Shown piece by piece: positions 26,228 through 34,104 of a DNA stretch of 64,000 nucleotides. The position numbers and the translations under genes are program-made. The stretch is from an uncultured Lachnospiraceae bacterium (GTDB lineage Bacteria > Bacillota > Clostridia > Lachnospirales > Lachnospiraceae). The DNA lies in contig CAJUMV010000015.1 of assembly GCA_910587715.1 (NCBI GenBank), positions 1-64,000 on the forward strand, read 5' to 3'. How positions within the stretch are numbered: the stretch's first letter is position 1; each line of letters opens with the position of its first letter. The notes under the pieces were generated by a model, which saw nothing but the letters and a program-made list of their open reading frames with translations, made no database searches and had not been told where the DNA came from.

Positions 26228-26926
26228 ATGGCGCCTGTGGTGCAGTGTATGAGTCTGACGAAGACTTATGGAAGAAAAATCGCGTTGAATCAGGTATACT
26301 TAAATCTGGAGCGCGGCAGGATTATCGGTCTGCTGGGACCTAACGGCAGCGGGAAAACAACGCTAATTAAGATTATGAACGGTCTGTTAAAGCCGACAGC
26401 GGGAGAAGTTTTGATAAATGGGCAGCGTCCGGGGGTTGATACCAAGCTGCGGATTTCCTATCTGCCGGAGCGGACCTATTTACAGCCGGGGATGAAGGTA
26501 ATTGAACTGGTGCAGTATTTTCAGGACTTTTATCCGGATTTCCGGGTGGACAGGGCTTATGACATGCTGGCGAGACTGCAGATTCCGCCGCAGGAGAGGT
26601 TGAAAAACCTTTCCAAAGGAACGAAGGAGAAGGTGCAGCTCATTATGGTGATGAGCCGGGATGCGGATCTCTATATTCTGGACGAGCCGATTGCGGGGGT
26701 AGACCCTGCCGCCAGAGACTATATTCTCCATACGATTGTGAACAACTATAACCGCTGTGGTTCGATCTTGCTTTCTACCCATCTGATTTCGGATGTGGAA
26801 AACATTCTGGATGAGGTCGTGTTTATCAAGTACGGAAGCATTGTACTGCAGGCAGGGGCAGAGCAAATCAGACAGAATGAGCATAAGTCCGTGGATCGGT
26901 TTTTCAGGGAGGTGTTCGCATGTTAG
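26228..26926 (+). CDS. ABC transporter ATP-binding protein (ABC-2 exporter type)
   Basis: A 232-aa ATPase subunit. The Walker A motif GPNGSGKTT is at 37-45, the signature is the divergent LSKGTKEKVQ, and Walker B is LYILDEPIAGVDP, followed by the switch histidine in LSTHLISDVE. This form resembles the YtrB/EcsA-like subunits that work with ABC-2 membrane proteins. It overlaps the following permease gene by 7 nt, so the two form one transporter. The transported substrate is unknown. Confidence 0.9.
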   Translation: MAPVVQCMSLTKTYGRKIALNQVYLNLERGRIIGLLGPNGSGKTTLIKIMNGLLKPTAGEVLINGQRPGVDTKLRISYLPERTYLQPGMKVIELVQYFQDFYPDFRVDRAYDMLARLQIPPQERLKNLSKGTKEKVQLIMVMSRDADLYILDEPIAGVDPAARDYILHTIVNNYNRCGSILLSTHLISDVENILDEVVFIKYGSIVLQAGAEQIRQNEHKSVDRFFREVFAC

Positions 26927-27723
26927 GGAAATTGATGAAGTATGAGTGGAAGGCAACATGGAAGCTGCTCTTATCTGCGAACCTTCTGACCGTGGTGATG
27001 ACGGTGCTTGCCAGAGGTATGGTATATCTGATGGATAAGACGCCTTATTCCAGCGATTTCCAGATGGTCGATTTTATGGCGATTATGGTACTGTTCACTT
27101 ATGTGGCGAGTATGTTTGCGGTGTTTGTCGGTACGGCGATTTACCTGATTCACCGCTTTTACACCTCCACCTATGGCGATCAGGGCTATCTTCTGCATAC
27201 GCTGCCGGTGGATACGCATCATATTATTATCGCCAAGACGTTAGTCAGCGTGCTGTGGGTGATGATGAATTCGCTGATCATCTATTTTTCGGTTATTGTT
27301 TTGTTTGCCACATCGACGGAGATTGTCAAATCCATGATGGAAGGGTTCGTAGATGTCCTCGAGTACATGAGCAAGGAGAAAATATCGGCGTTTGTGGTGA
27401 TTATGACCATTGTGGCGTATATTTTCAATCTTTTTGCGAGAGTGCTTAAGGTGGGCGCCTGCATTTCTCTCGGGCAGCTTTCTTCTAACCACAAGCTGAT
27501 GCTGTCCTTTGCGTGGTATATTGGTATTTATATTGTAGAGAGTATGTTTCAGGGGGTATATTTTGCCATCCGGTCAGCGTTTCAAAGCCAGACATATCCC
27601 ATGAGTTATGTTTCTGGCTTCGGCGTTGACTGGGAGACAACACTGATTGCGGGGATATTCCACTGTGTGATTTTCTATATCCTGACCTGGTATGTGATGG
27701 ACAGAAAACTAAATTTAGATTAA
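26920..27723 (+). CDS. ABC-2 type membrane permease
   Basis: A 267-aa integral membrane protein with about six hydrophobic segments (near 18-40, 48-75, 105-130, 150-185, 190-215, 240-260). It is the membrane partner of the preceding ATPase, whose gene it overlaps by 7 nt. It lacks recognisable export-substrate motifs. Its stop codon is followed directly by copy 3 of the two-hairpin element, which may mark the 3' end of this transcript. Confidence 0.8.
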   Translation: MLGKLMKYEWKATWKLLLSANLLTVVMTVLARGMVYLMDKTPYSSDFQMVDFMAIMVLFTYVASMFAVFVGTAIYLIHRFYTSTYGDQGYLLHTLPVDTHHIIIAKTLVSVLWVMMNSLIIYFSVIVLFATSTEIVKSMMEGFVDVLEYMSKEKISAFVVIMTIVAYIFNLFARVLKVGACISLGQLSSNHKLMLSFAWYIGIYIVESMFQGVYFAIRSAFQSQTYPMSYVSGFGVDWETTLIAGIFHCVIFYILTWYVMDRKLNLD

Positions 27724-27818
27724 CATGAGAAGTACTTCTAAAGACGTCTCGCCATAGGACGAGACGCCAAGAAGTACTAAGTCTCGTGTAGGAGAATGCC
27801 TGAGAAGCAGCATTCTCC
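27724..27818 (+). repeat. Two-hairpin intergenic element, copy 3
   Basis: Module A: outer stem CATGAGA (27724-27730) with TCTCGTG (27782-27788, one G-U pair), second stem AGTACTTC (27731-27738) with GAAGTACT (27771-27778), inner CGTCTCG (27745-27751) with CGAGACG (27760-27766). Module B: GAGAATGC (27792-27799) with GCATTCTC (27810-27817). Relative to copies 2 and 4 the second stem has a compensated A-T to T-A change. Confidence 0.85.
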
Positions 27819-27855
27819 GTGTATATTTATAATTAAAAGGAAGGACGGATGTAAC

Positions 27856-28986
27856 ATGACTAAGATTGATATTTTCTCGGGGTTTCTGGGAGCCGGGAAA
27901 ACGACGCTAATCAGCAAGCTTTTGAAAGAGGCGCTGGCGGATACGAAGGTGGTGCTGATTGAGAACGAGTTTGGCGAGATTGGCATAGACGGGGGCTTTT
28001 TGCAGGAGTCCGGCATCGAGATTAAGGAGATGAATTCTGGCTGTATCTGCTGCTCGCTGGTAGGCGATTTTGGCACATCCCTCAAAGAGGTGCTGGACAC
28101 TTATGCGCCGGAGCGCATTCTGATCGAGCCTTCGGGCGTGGGCAAGCTTTCGGATGTTATGAAGGCGGTGCAGGACGCCATGACGGACAGGGACGTGCAG
28201 TTAAGCAGCGCGGTGGCTGTGGTGGATGCCTGCAAATGTAAGATGTATATGAAGAATTTCGGGGAATTTTTTATCAATCAGATCGAACATGCCGGAACCA
28301 TTGTCCTTAGCAGGACGGATAAGCTAAGCGAGGAAAAGCTGTCGGCATGTGTGGCTCTGGTTCGGGAGCACAACGCGAAGGCAACGATCATCACTACGCC
28401 TTGGGATGCGCTTGAGGGAAAAGAGATTCTGGAAACCATTGAAGGGGCGAAGGACTTAGAGAAAGAGCTGATGCGTGAGGTGATGGAGATGCAGGAGGAG
28501 CACCACCATCATGACCATGGACCGGATTGTACCTGTGGCTGTTACGACCACGACCATGAGCATCATGACCACAATGAGCATGAACATCATCACGGTCACG
28601 GTGAGCATGAACATCATCACGACCACGATGGGCATGGACATCATCACGACCACAGTGAGCATGAACATCATCATGATCACGACGGGCATGACCACCATCA
28701 CCATCATGCGGACGAAGTTTTCACGAGCTGGGGGCTTGAGACGCCCGCGGTTTATACGAAAGAGGAGATTGCGCATATTTTGGTGGAGCTTGATAAGGAA
28801 GAAGAGTACGGGCTCGTGCTCCGCGCGAAGGGCATGGTTGCCGGAGCGGAGGGCGGCTGGATTTATTTTGACTATGTGCCGGAGGAGAGCAATGTCAGGG
28901 ACGGAAAACCCGGCGTGACGGGAAAATTCTGCGTGATTGGTTCCAAGCTGAAAGAGGAAAAGCTGGCGGCACTGTTTGAAAAATAA
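27856..28986 (+). CDS. CobW/COG0523 metallochaperone GTPase, His-rich
   Basis: A 376-aa GTPase of the family that delivers metal ions, usually zinc or cobalt, to client proteins. The P loop GFLGAGKTT starts at residue 9 and the metal-binding CxCC motif is GCICC at 62-66. Between about residues 215 and 280 lies a dense stretch of His, Asp and Glu repeats with DCTCGC at its start, able to store several metal ions. A CobW C-terminal domain follows. ATG 27856 is used, with AAGGAAGGACGG upstream. It is followed by a second COG0523 gene. No Zur box was identified. Confidence 0.9.
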   Translation: MTKIDIFSGFLGAGKTTLISKLLKEALADTKVVLIENEFGEIGIDGGFLQESGIEIKEMNSGCICCSLVGDFGTSLKEVLDTYAPERILIEPSGVGKLSDVMKAVQDAMTDRDVQLSSAVAVVDACKCKMYMKNFGEFFINQIEHAGTIVLSRTDKLSEEKLSACVALVREHNAKATIITTPWDALEGKEILETIEGAKDLEKELMREVMEMQEEHHHHDHGPDCTCGCYDHDHEHHDHNEHEHHHGHGEHEHHHDHDGHGHHHDHSEHEHHHDHDGHDHHHHHADEVFTSWGLETPAVYTKEEIAHILVELDKEEEYGLVLRAKGMVAGAEGGWIYFDYVPEESNVRDGKPGVTGKFCVIGSKLKEEKLAALFEK

Positions 28987-29035
28987 ATAGCAATAGATAT
29001 TATTTGGAAAGAAATGAGAAAGGGATGAAGGAAGA

Positions 29036-29965
29036 GTGAAACCGGTTTATATGATTAACGGCTTTCTGGAGAGCGGCAAGACGGAGTTTATCACCTACAC
29101 GCTGGCACAGCCATATTTTCAGGTGCGGGGGAAAACCCTGCTGATTCTCTGTGAGGAAGGGGAAAACGAGTATGACCCTGCGCTCCTTCGGCAGAGCCGC
29201 ACGGTGCTCGAGCTGATTGACGGGGAGGAGGATTTTACGCCAAACCGCTTGATTGAATTGGAGAAAAAGCACAAGCCGGAGCGCATTATCATTGAGTATA
29301 ACGGCATGTGGAATTATAAGGAGATGAAGCTGCCGTGGCATTGGAAGATTGAGCAGCAGATTACCACGATCGACGCATCCACCTTTCCCATGTACTTTAC
29401 GAATATGAAGTCGCTGCTTGCGGAGCAGATTCGCAAGTCAGAGCTGATTATCTTTAACCGCTGTGACGGGGTGGAGGATCTTGGCAGCTATAAGCGGAAC
29501 GTGAAGGCGATCAATCCCAAGGCGGAGCTTGTGTTCGAGGATTCCAACGGGGAAATCAATGAGATTATGGAAGAAGATCTGCCTTACGATTTGAAAGCGC
29601 CGGTGATAGAATTGGATAACGAGCGTTATGGAATATGGTATCTGGATACCATGGATCACCCGGAGCGCTATGAGGGCAAGACGGTTTCCTTTGTGGGGAT
29701 GGTGTTAAAGCCGAAGCAGTTCCCAAAGGATTACTTCGTGCCCGGACGCATGGCGATGACCTGCTGCGCGGAGGATATGGCTTTTCTGGGATATGCCTGC
29801 GAGTACGGAGAGGCAGCGGCGCTTGAGGAAAAACAGTGGGTGAAGGTCACGGCACGGGTAGAGCAATCATATTTTGAGCAGTATCAGGGAGAAGGTCCGG
29901 TACTGCACGCCTTAAGCGTGGAGCGCACGAAGGCGCCGAAAGAGGAAATCATCAGCTTTGTCTGA
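29036..29965 (+). CDS. Second CobW-type GTPase with C-terminal DUF1980-like domain
   Basis: A 309-aa protein whose N-terminal half is a COG0523 GTPase domain with P loop GFLESGKT. It lacks the CxCC motif of its neighbour. From about residue 200 the sequence (YEGKTVSFVGMV, PGRMAMTCCAEDMAF) resembles the C-terminal DUF1980/TIGR03943 domain that in Bacillus belongs to the membrane protein YcgQ, a partner of zinc-stress systems. The start is GTG after AAGGAAGA. It lies 49 nt after the His-rich GTPase, so both are probably cotranscribed and handle the same metal. The domain assignment rests on motif memory. Confidence 0.7.
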   Translation: MKPVYMINGFLESGKTEFITYTLAQPYFQVRGKTLLILCEEGENEYDPALLRQSRTVLELIDGEEDFTPNRLIELEKKHKPERIIIEYNGMWNYKEMKLPWHWKIEQQITTIDASTFPMYFTNMKSLLAEQIRKSELIIFNRCDGVEDLGSYKRNVKAINPKAELVFEDSNGEINEIMEEDLPYDLKAPVIELDNERYGIWYLDTMDHPERYEGKTVSFVGMVLKPKQFPKDYFVPGRMAMTCCAEDMAFLGYACEYGEAAALEEKQWVKVTARVEQSYFEQYQGEGPVLHALSVERTKAPKEEIISFV

Positions 29966-29984
29966 TAGATGAAAGGTTAAAATT

Positions 29985-30917
29985 ATGTTTGGTTATACAG
30001 GATTTGAATGGTTGTTTTTGTTCTATTTCTATTGCTTTGGGGGCTGGTGTTTTGAATCGGTCTTCGTGTCGCTTAAATCCCGCAAATGGGTGAACAGGGG
30101 CTTTATGAGAGGCCCCTTTTTGCCGCTGTACGGTACGGGTGCGATTATGATGCTGGTGGTGTCCATGCCTTTTGTGGACAATGTGCTTCTCACTTATTTT
30201 GCGGGCGTGGTAGGCGCGACGGCGCTCGAATATGTGACGGGTGTCGCTATGGAAGCGCTCTTTAAGATGAGATACTGGGATTATTCGGGACGGTTTATGA
30301 ACTATAAGGGGCATATCTGTCTGCGCTCTTCGATTACGTGGGGCTTTTTTACCATTTTGATGACGAGGGTGATACACAGACCGATCGAGCAGTTGATGTA
30401 CGCCATGCCGGAAAAGCTGCTGCATCATCTGACGGTGCTGCTTACGGTCTATATTGTGGCGGATTTTACGCTTTCCTTCAAGGCGGCGCTCGATTTGCGC
30501 GACCTTATGGTCAGGCTCGTTAAGGTGAAGGCGGAATTGATGCGTATGCAGAAACGGCTGGATGTGCTGATTGCGTTTAGCAATGATGAGAAAGAACAGA
30601 AGCGTCTTGACAGGGAGGAGCGCAGAGGACCCCGCCTGCGGGATTTGACGGCAGGTCTGGAGCAGGGATTTGCCATGATAAAGGAGTCGTTTTTAAGCAG
30701 ACCTTCGGCGTATGGAGAGAATGTCAGGGAGGAGATTGCGGAACTGCGCGGTAAGTTCAGTCTCTATCTGGAGAGGGAGACGGGCTTTAGCAGATTTCTT
30801 GATTTTTACAAGCGGGATATGATCCGCAACAATCCGACCATGCGAAGCGACGAATATGAGAGCGAGTTTGAAGAGCTGAAGGAGATGGCAAACGATAAGG
30901 CAGGGCAGGAAGGATAG
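29985..30917 (+). CDS. Putative ABC-transporter type IV membrane protein (CmpB family)
   Basis: A 310-aa protein of the ABC_trans_CmpB family, recognised by FYCFGGWCFESVFVS, RGFMRGPFLPLYGTGA and the downstream GALEY-like membrane segments. It has about five transmembrane helices in residues 5-165, followed by a charged, coiled-coil-like cytoplasmic tail rich in Arg, Lys and Glu. Despite the name no ATPase partner is known; the function is unknown. It begins 19 nt after the second CobW gene. Whether it is tied to metal handling or simply cotranscribed cannot be told. Confidence 0.75.
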   Translation: MFGYTGFEWLFLFYFYCFGGWCFESVFVSLKSRKWVNRGFMRGPFLPLYGTGAIMMLVVSMPFVDNVLLTYFAGVVGATALEYVTGVAMEALFKMRYWDYSGRFMNYKGHICLRSSITWGFFTILMTRVIHRPIEQLMYAMPEKLLHHLTVLLTVYIVADFTLSFKAALDLRDLMVRLVKVKAELMRMQKRLDVLIAFSNDEKEQKRLDREERRGPRLRDLTAGLEQGFAMIKESFLSRPSAYGENVREEIAELRGKFSLYLERETGFSRFLDFYKRDMIRNNPTMRSDEYESEFEELKEMANDKAGQEG

Positions 30918-30927
30918 CATGTCCGCC

Positions 30928-31758
30928 TTAGTCGTCTCCCAGCGGAATATAGCGGGGGTTCTTGCGCTTGCCGGCGCGGATGGAATCGAGCAGTTCATTT
31001 TCCATCAGCTCAAAATTACGCGCCTTACGGCGAAACAGCGCGAGGAACTTATTGTAAAGCCAGAAAGAGTACACCAGCACGTTGTTTACTTTTCCGAGTT
31101 TTGCCTTCGTGGTATGCATGTAGTGGTGTCCGCCGATCATGGTGGGCTTGCCGGCGCGGATATAGTTGATTAAATCCGTTTCCGATGCAATGTCTTCCTG
31201 CAGTACCGTGTATCCGAAACCGGCGCAGTCCTCCTTATGGGAATCGCTGCCGCCGAAGCAGGGCAGATTATATTTTTTCGCAAGCGCCATGGCGCGCATG
31301 TTGGAATCCGCGTCCTCGCAGGCATTATAGCCTTCCACAAAGTCGAATTTATGGTAGATATGTTGGTAGAACTTACCACGCAGCGTATGGCAGATACTCA
31401 AAAACTTTTCCCCGCAAGGGTGCGCGGGTCCGATAATCCCGCCGTAAAAATGCACAATTTCTATGAGCAGAATGATGGGAAGTCCCCGCAGCTCCAGGAT
31501 TGGCAGGTTGACGCCGGTGGGCATGACAATGAGCATATGCCCAGCGTTGATGGTATCGTATTCTATCCCTTTCAGGACAACAAAATCGTCCGGTTTTTCC
31601 TTACATTTTTTATAATAGCGGTAGGCTTTGTAGGAGTTATGGTCAGTGATCAGCATTCCCTGATAGCCTTTTTTCTTTAAAATCAAGATGTTTTCTAACA
31701 GTTCCAGCTTCCCGTCCGGGGAGCCTTCTTTTGTGTGACAATGCATGTCCAGCTTCAT
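30928..31758 (-). CDS. PHP-domain metal-dependent phosphoesterase
   Basis: A 276-aa protein of the PHP superfamily (histidinol phosphatase/polymerase-like). Metal ligands are visible in DMHCHTKEGS, ITDHNS, GPAHPCGE and GGSDSH. The protein likely hydrolyses a small phosphate ester; the substrate is unknown. ATG 31758 is preferred to one two codons earlier because AGAGGA then has usable spacing. Its 3' end is convergent with the CmpB gene, leaving 10 nt between stop codons. It is divergent from the spoIIIA operon. Confidence 0.85.
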   Translation of the reverse strand: MKLDMHCHTKEGSPDGKLELLENILILKKKGYQGMLITDHNSYKAYRYYKKCKEKPDDFVVLKGIEYDTINAGHMLIVMPTGVNLPILELRGLPIILLIEIVHFYGGIIGPAHPCGEKFLSICHTLRGKFYQHIYHKFDFVEGYNACEDADSNMRAMALAKKYNLPCFGGSDSHKEDCAGFGYTVLQEDIASETDLINYIRAGKPTMIGGHHYMHTTKAKLGKVNNVLVYSFWLYNKFLALFRRKARNFELMENELLDSIRAGKRKNPRYIPLGDD

Positions 31759-31764
31759 AATCAT

Positions 31765-31946
31765 TCCTCTTTTACCGTTTTCCTTATCTATTCTACCCCT
31801 TTTTTGTAGGAAATGCTACTGGTTTTTTCAGGATAGAAAAATAGTACCTATTTTTAGAAGCATAACTTGGACAATGCTTCATATATTGTAATGGGACAAC
31901 GCACCATGCCTTTGTCGCATGGTGACGGCGGCAAGGGGGGATGGCA
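31765..31946. promoter_or_regulatory. Divergent leader region before spoIIIAA, with two hairpins
   Basis: AAAAATAG (31837-31844) pairs with CTATTTTT (31848-31855). A second hairpin, GCACCATGC with GCATGGTG, spans about 31901-31925 and is closely matched by one at 52841-52864. CATAACTT (31861-31868) is a weak candidate for a sigma-E-type -10 (consensus CATACANT); no convincing -35 was seen. The spoIIIA operon is sigma-E-dependent in Bacillus, so a sigma-E promoter is expected here. Confidence 0.4.
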
Positions 31947-32897
31947 ATGCGCGCAGAGGAGATTCTTTCCCTGTTTCCGGAAGAAAGCCGGGACAGATGG
32001 CGGGATGTGGCGAAACAGGCGAAGCGGCTTCAGGAAATCAGGCTTCGTGCGGGTATGCCGCTTAGTATCCTGGTTGATAATAAGGAACGCTTTGTGGACA
32101 GGCAGGGAAGTCTTGTGGACATGCCGGAGGAGGCGGACAGACCTGCGCCGGAAGAGCTGGAAAAGCTGCTCGGGCACCTGTGCAGATATTCCATCTACGC
32201 CTTTGCGGATGAAATCAGACAGGGGTTTTTGACCGTGCGGGGCGGGCATAGGGTGGGGCTCGCCGGACAGGTGATTCTGGACGGGGACGGCAGGATTAAG
32301 AATATGAAATACATACGTTATTTAAATATTCGGATCGCCCATCAGATACGGGGCGCCGCGGACATGCTGATGCCCTGTCTGTTTGAGGAGGGGCGGGTGA
32401 TGAGCACGCTTTTAATTTCGCCGCCGGGCGGCGGGAAGACAACAATGCTTCGGGATCTCATCAGACAGGTGTCGGACGGGACGGCATACGGTCCGGGCGT
32501 CAACATAAGTGTGGTGGATGAGCGCTCCGAGATTGCGGGGAGTTATCTCGGTGTATCACAAAACGATGTGGGAATCCGCACGGATGTGCTGGACGGATGC
32601 CCCAAGGTGGAGGGCATGATGCGCCTGATTCGTTCCATGGCGCCCCAGGTGCTTGCGGTGGACGAGGTGGGAAGTCTGGCGGACGCGCAGGCGCTGCAGA
32701 TGGCAGGCGGGTGCGGCTGTAAACTGCTTGCTACGATTCACGGCGGTTCTCTGGCGGATGTAAAGCAGAAAAATTACATGCGTTATATGATGGAACAAAA
32801 GCTGTTTGAACGGTATGTGACGCTGGAGCGCAGGCAGGGCGCCTGCAGGATTGTGGAGATTTATGACAGGGAAGGGAAGCCATGTACAAGGCAGTAG
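31947..32897 (+). CDS. spoIIIAA: Stage III sporulation protein AA (ATPase)
   Basis: First gene of the spoIIIA operon, 316 aa. SpoIIIAA is a secretion-type ATPase that powers the mother-cell side of the SpoIIIA-SpoIIQ channel (feeding tube) during engulfment. The Walker A motif PPGGGKTT is near residues 159-167, and the later VDEVGS segment is Walker B. ATG 31947 is chosen because AAGGGGGG abuts the ATG at 31941. The stop region overlaps the spoIIIAB start by 16 nt. All eight genes AA-AH follow in the standard order. Confidence 0.95.
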   Translation: MRAEEILSLFPEESRDRWRDVAKQAKRLQEIRLRAGMPLSILVDNKERFVDRQGSLVDMPEEADRPAPEELEKLLGHLCRYSIYAFADEIRQGFLTVRGGHRVGLAGQVILDGDGRIKNMKYIRYLNIRIAHQIRGAADMLMPCLFEEGRVMSTLLISPPGGGKTTMLRDLIRQVSDGTAYGPGVNISVVDERSEIAGSYLGVSQNDVGIRTDVLDGCPKVEGMMRLIRSMAPQVLAVDEVGSLADAQALQMAGGCGCKLLATIHGGSLADVKQKNYMRYMMEQKLFERYVTLERRQGACRIVEIYDREGKPCTRQ

Positions 32898-33400
32898 GGT
32901 TTTTGTGTATTCTTGCCGGATGTGCCGGATGGGGTCACAGCCTGGCGGGACAGGAAAGGGAACGGGTGCGGCAGTTACGGACGCTGTCCCAAATGCTGTC
33001 ACGGATGCAAAGCGAAATATCTTACGGAAAGCATACGATGCCAGAGCTCTGCCTTTTGCTGGCAGAATTAAATGACGATTGTTATTCAGAGAGCTTTAGG
33101 CGGATTTATGAGAGAACGGCGGCAGAGCGCGGTATGGATTTCCCGAAGGTTTGGGAGGAAGAGCTTAAAAAGTGTATGGAGTTGTTTCCCCTGCGCGAAG
33201 ACGAGAAACAGACGGTGGCGAAACTTGCGAAAAACCTGCAATTTCGGGAAGAAAACGGACAGGCAGGGCATGTCGGGCAGGCGGCGGCTTTTCTGGAAGA
33301 CAGATACCGGAAGGCGGAGGAAAACTGTGAAAATAAATCGAAAATGATACACAGCGTCAGCATACTGACAGGGCTGCTTCTGGCAATTTTACTGCTGTGA
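32882..33400 (+). CDS. spoIIIAB: Stage III sporulation protein AB
   Basis: A 172-aa membrane protein resembling a GspF-type secretion platform half. It has an N-terminal hydrophobic anchor (about 1-22), a helical cytoplasmic body containing ERERVRQLRTLSQMLSRMQ, and a C-terminal hydrophobic segment (MIHSVSILTGLLLAILLL). This is the usual length and layout. It overlaps spoIIIAA by 16 nt and is followed by spoIIIAC after 16 nt. Confidence 0.93.
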   Translation: MYKAVGFLCILAGCAGWGHSLAGQERERVRQLRTLSQMLSRMQSEISYGKHTMPELCLLLAELNDDCYSESFRRIYERTAAERGMDFPKVWEEELKKCMELFPLREDEKQTVAKLAKNLQFREENGQAGHVGQAAAFLEDRYRKAEENCENKSKMIHSVSILTGLLLAILLL

Positions 33401-33416
33401 GGGACGAGGAGGACGG

Positions 33417-33611
33417 ATGAGCGTTAGTTTGATTTTCAAGATAGCGGCAGTCGGTATCTTGGTCACAATATTAAATCAAGTTTTAAAACATAGCGGAAGA
33501 GAGGATCATGCCTTTCTAATCAGCCTTGCAGGATTAATTCTTGTTTTAACATGGATTGTTCCGTACATATATGATTTGTTTGTGATGATGCAAACACTGT
33601 TCGAATTATAA
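33417..33611 (+). CDS. spoIIIAC: Stage III sporulation protein AC
   Basis: A 64-aa membrane protein with two transmembrane helices, of normal length for the family. VGILVTILNQVLKHSGREDHAF is the recognisable core, read here in two overlapping parts (VGILVTILNQVLKHSG and GREDHAF). It forms part of the membrane ring of the SpoIIIA channel with SpoIIIAD. GACGAGGAGGACGG precedes the start. A 102-nt gap holding a tandem repeat separates it from spoIIIAD, which is unusual in this tightly packed operon. Confidence 0.92.
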   Translation: MSVSLIFKIAAVGILVTILNQVLKHSGREDHAFLISLAGLILVLTWIVPYIYDLFVMMQTLFEL

Positions 33612-33713
33612 CAGATGGAATCTGGAGATTCCATCGCGAGCGCTGCCTCGCAGGATCGGTGGGCTGTGTATGGTCGCGAGCGCTGTTTCACAGGCTCGGT
33701 GGGGGTGAATGGT
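33612..33713 (+). repeat. Hairpin and 40-nt imperfect tandem repeat between spoIIIAC and spoIIIAD
   Basis: GATGGAATC (33614-33622) and GATTCCATC (33627-33635) form a 9-bp hairpin with a TGGA loop. Two 40-nt units follow, 33634-33673 and 33674-33713, both starting TCGCGAGCGCTG and sharing CAGG and TCGGTGGG; roughly three quarters of positions agree. Each unit can fold by CGAG/CTCG-type pairing. The second unit supplies the GTGGGGGTG ribosome site of spoIIIAD. Confidence 0.75.
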
Positions 33714-34100
33714 ATGGATATGGTGAAGGCGGGGGTAATCGGTGTGGTCGGAGTGCTGCTTGCGGTGTCTTTCAAGAGCCACAAGGCGGAATACGGCGCT
33801 TATGTGGCGCTGGCGGTCTGTTTCGTCATGCTGGAATATATCATGCGTTATTTTATGCAGATATTGTCGGGGATGGAAATGCTGCGGGGATATCTGAAGG
33901 ATAATTACAGTTATCTGGCGCTGCTGTTAAAGGCGGTGGGCGCTACCTATGCCTGCGAGTTCTGCGCAGGAATCTGCAAGGACGCGGGGTATGCCGGTGT
34001 GGCGGGGCAGGTGGAGATGCTGGGTAAGCTCTATATTCTATCGATGGGAATGCCGGTGCTGTTTTCCCTGATGGAGAGTATACAATTAATGGGGGGGTAG
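33714..34100 (+). CDS. spoIIIAD: Stage III sporulation protein AD
   Basis: A 128-aa membrane protein with four hydrophobic segments, the usual size. Its start MDMVKAGVIGVVGVLLAVS matches the family. The frame is open back to an ATG at 33615, but that extension only translates the tandem repeat and has no ribosome site, so ATG 33714 is used; GGGGGTG lies 7 nt upstream. It ends 4 nt before spoIIIAE. Together with SpoIIIAC it is thought to form the inner ring of the channel. Confidence 0.92.
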   Translation: MDMVKAGVIGVVGVLLAVSFKSHKAEYGAYVALAVCFVMLEYIMRYFMQILSGMEMLRGYLKDNYSYLALLLKAVGATYACEFCAGICKDAGYAGVAGQVEMLGKLYILSMGMPVLFSLMESIQLMGG

Positions 34101-34104
34101 ACGG

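Noticed and set aside
28500..28710. Repetitive CATCATCAC-type DNA, possible repeat array
   Set aside because: It is in frame and encodes the His-rich metal-binding stretch of the CobW GTPase; units are irregular and no CRISPR-like spacing is present.
33615..33713. 33-codon N-terminal extension of SpoIIIAD
   Set aside because: It translates the tandem repeat, has no ribosome site, and SpoIIIAD proteins start at the residue encoded at 33714.
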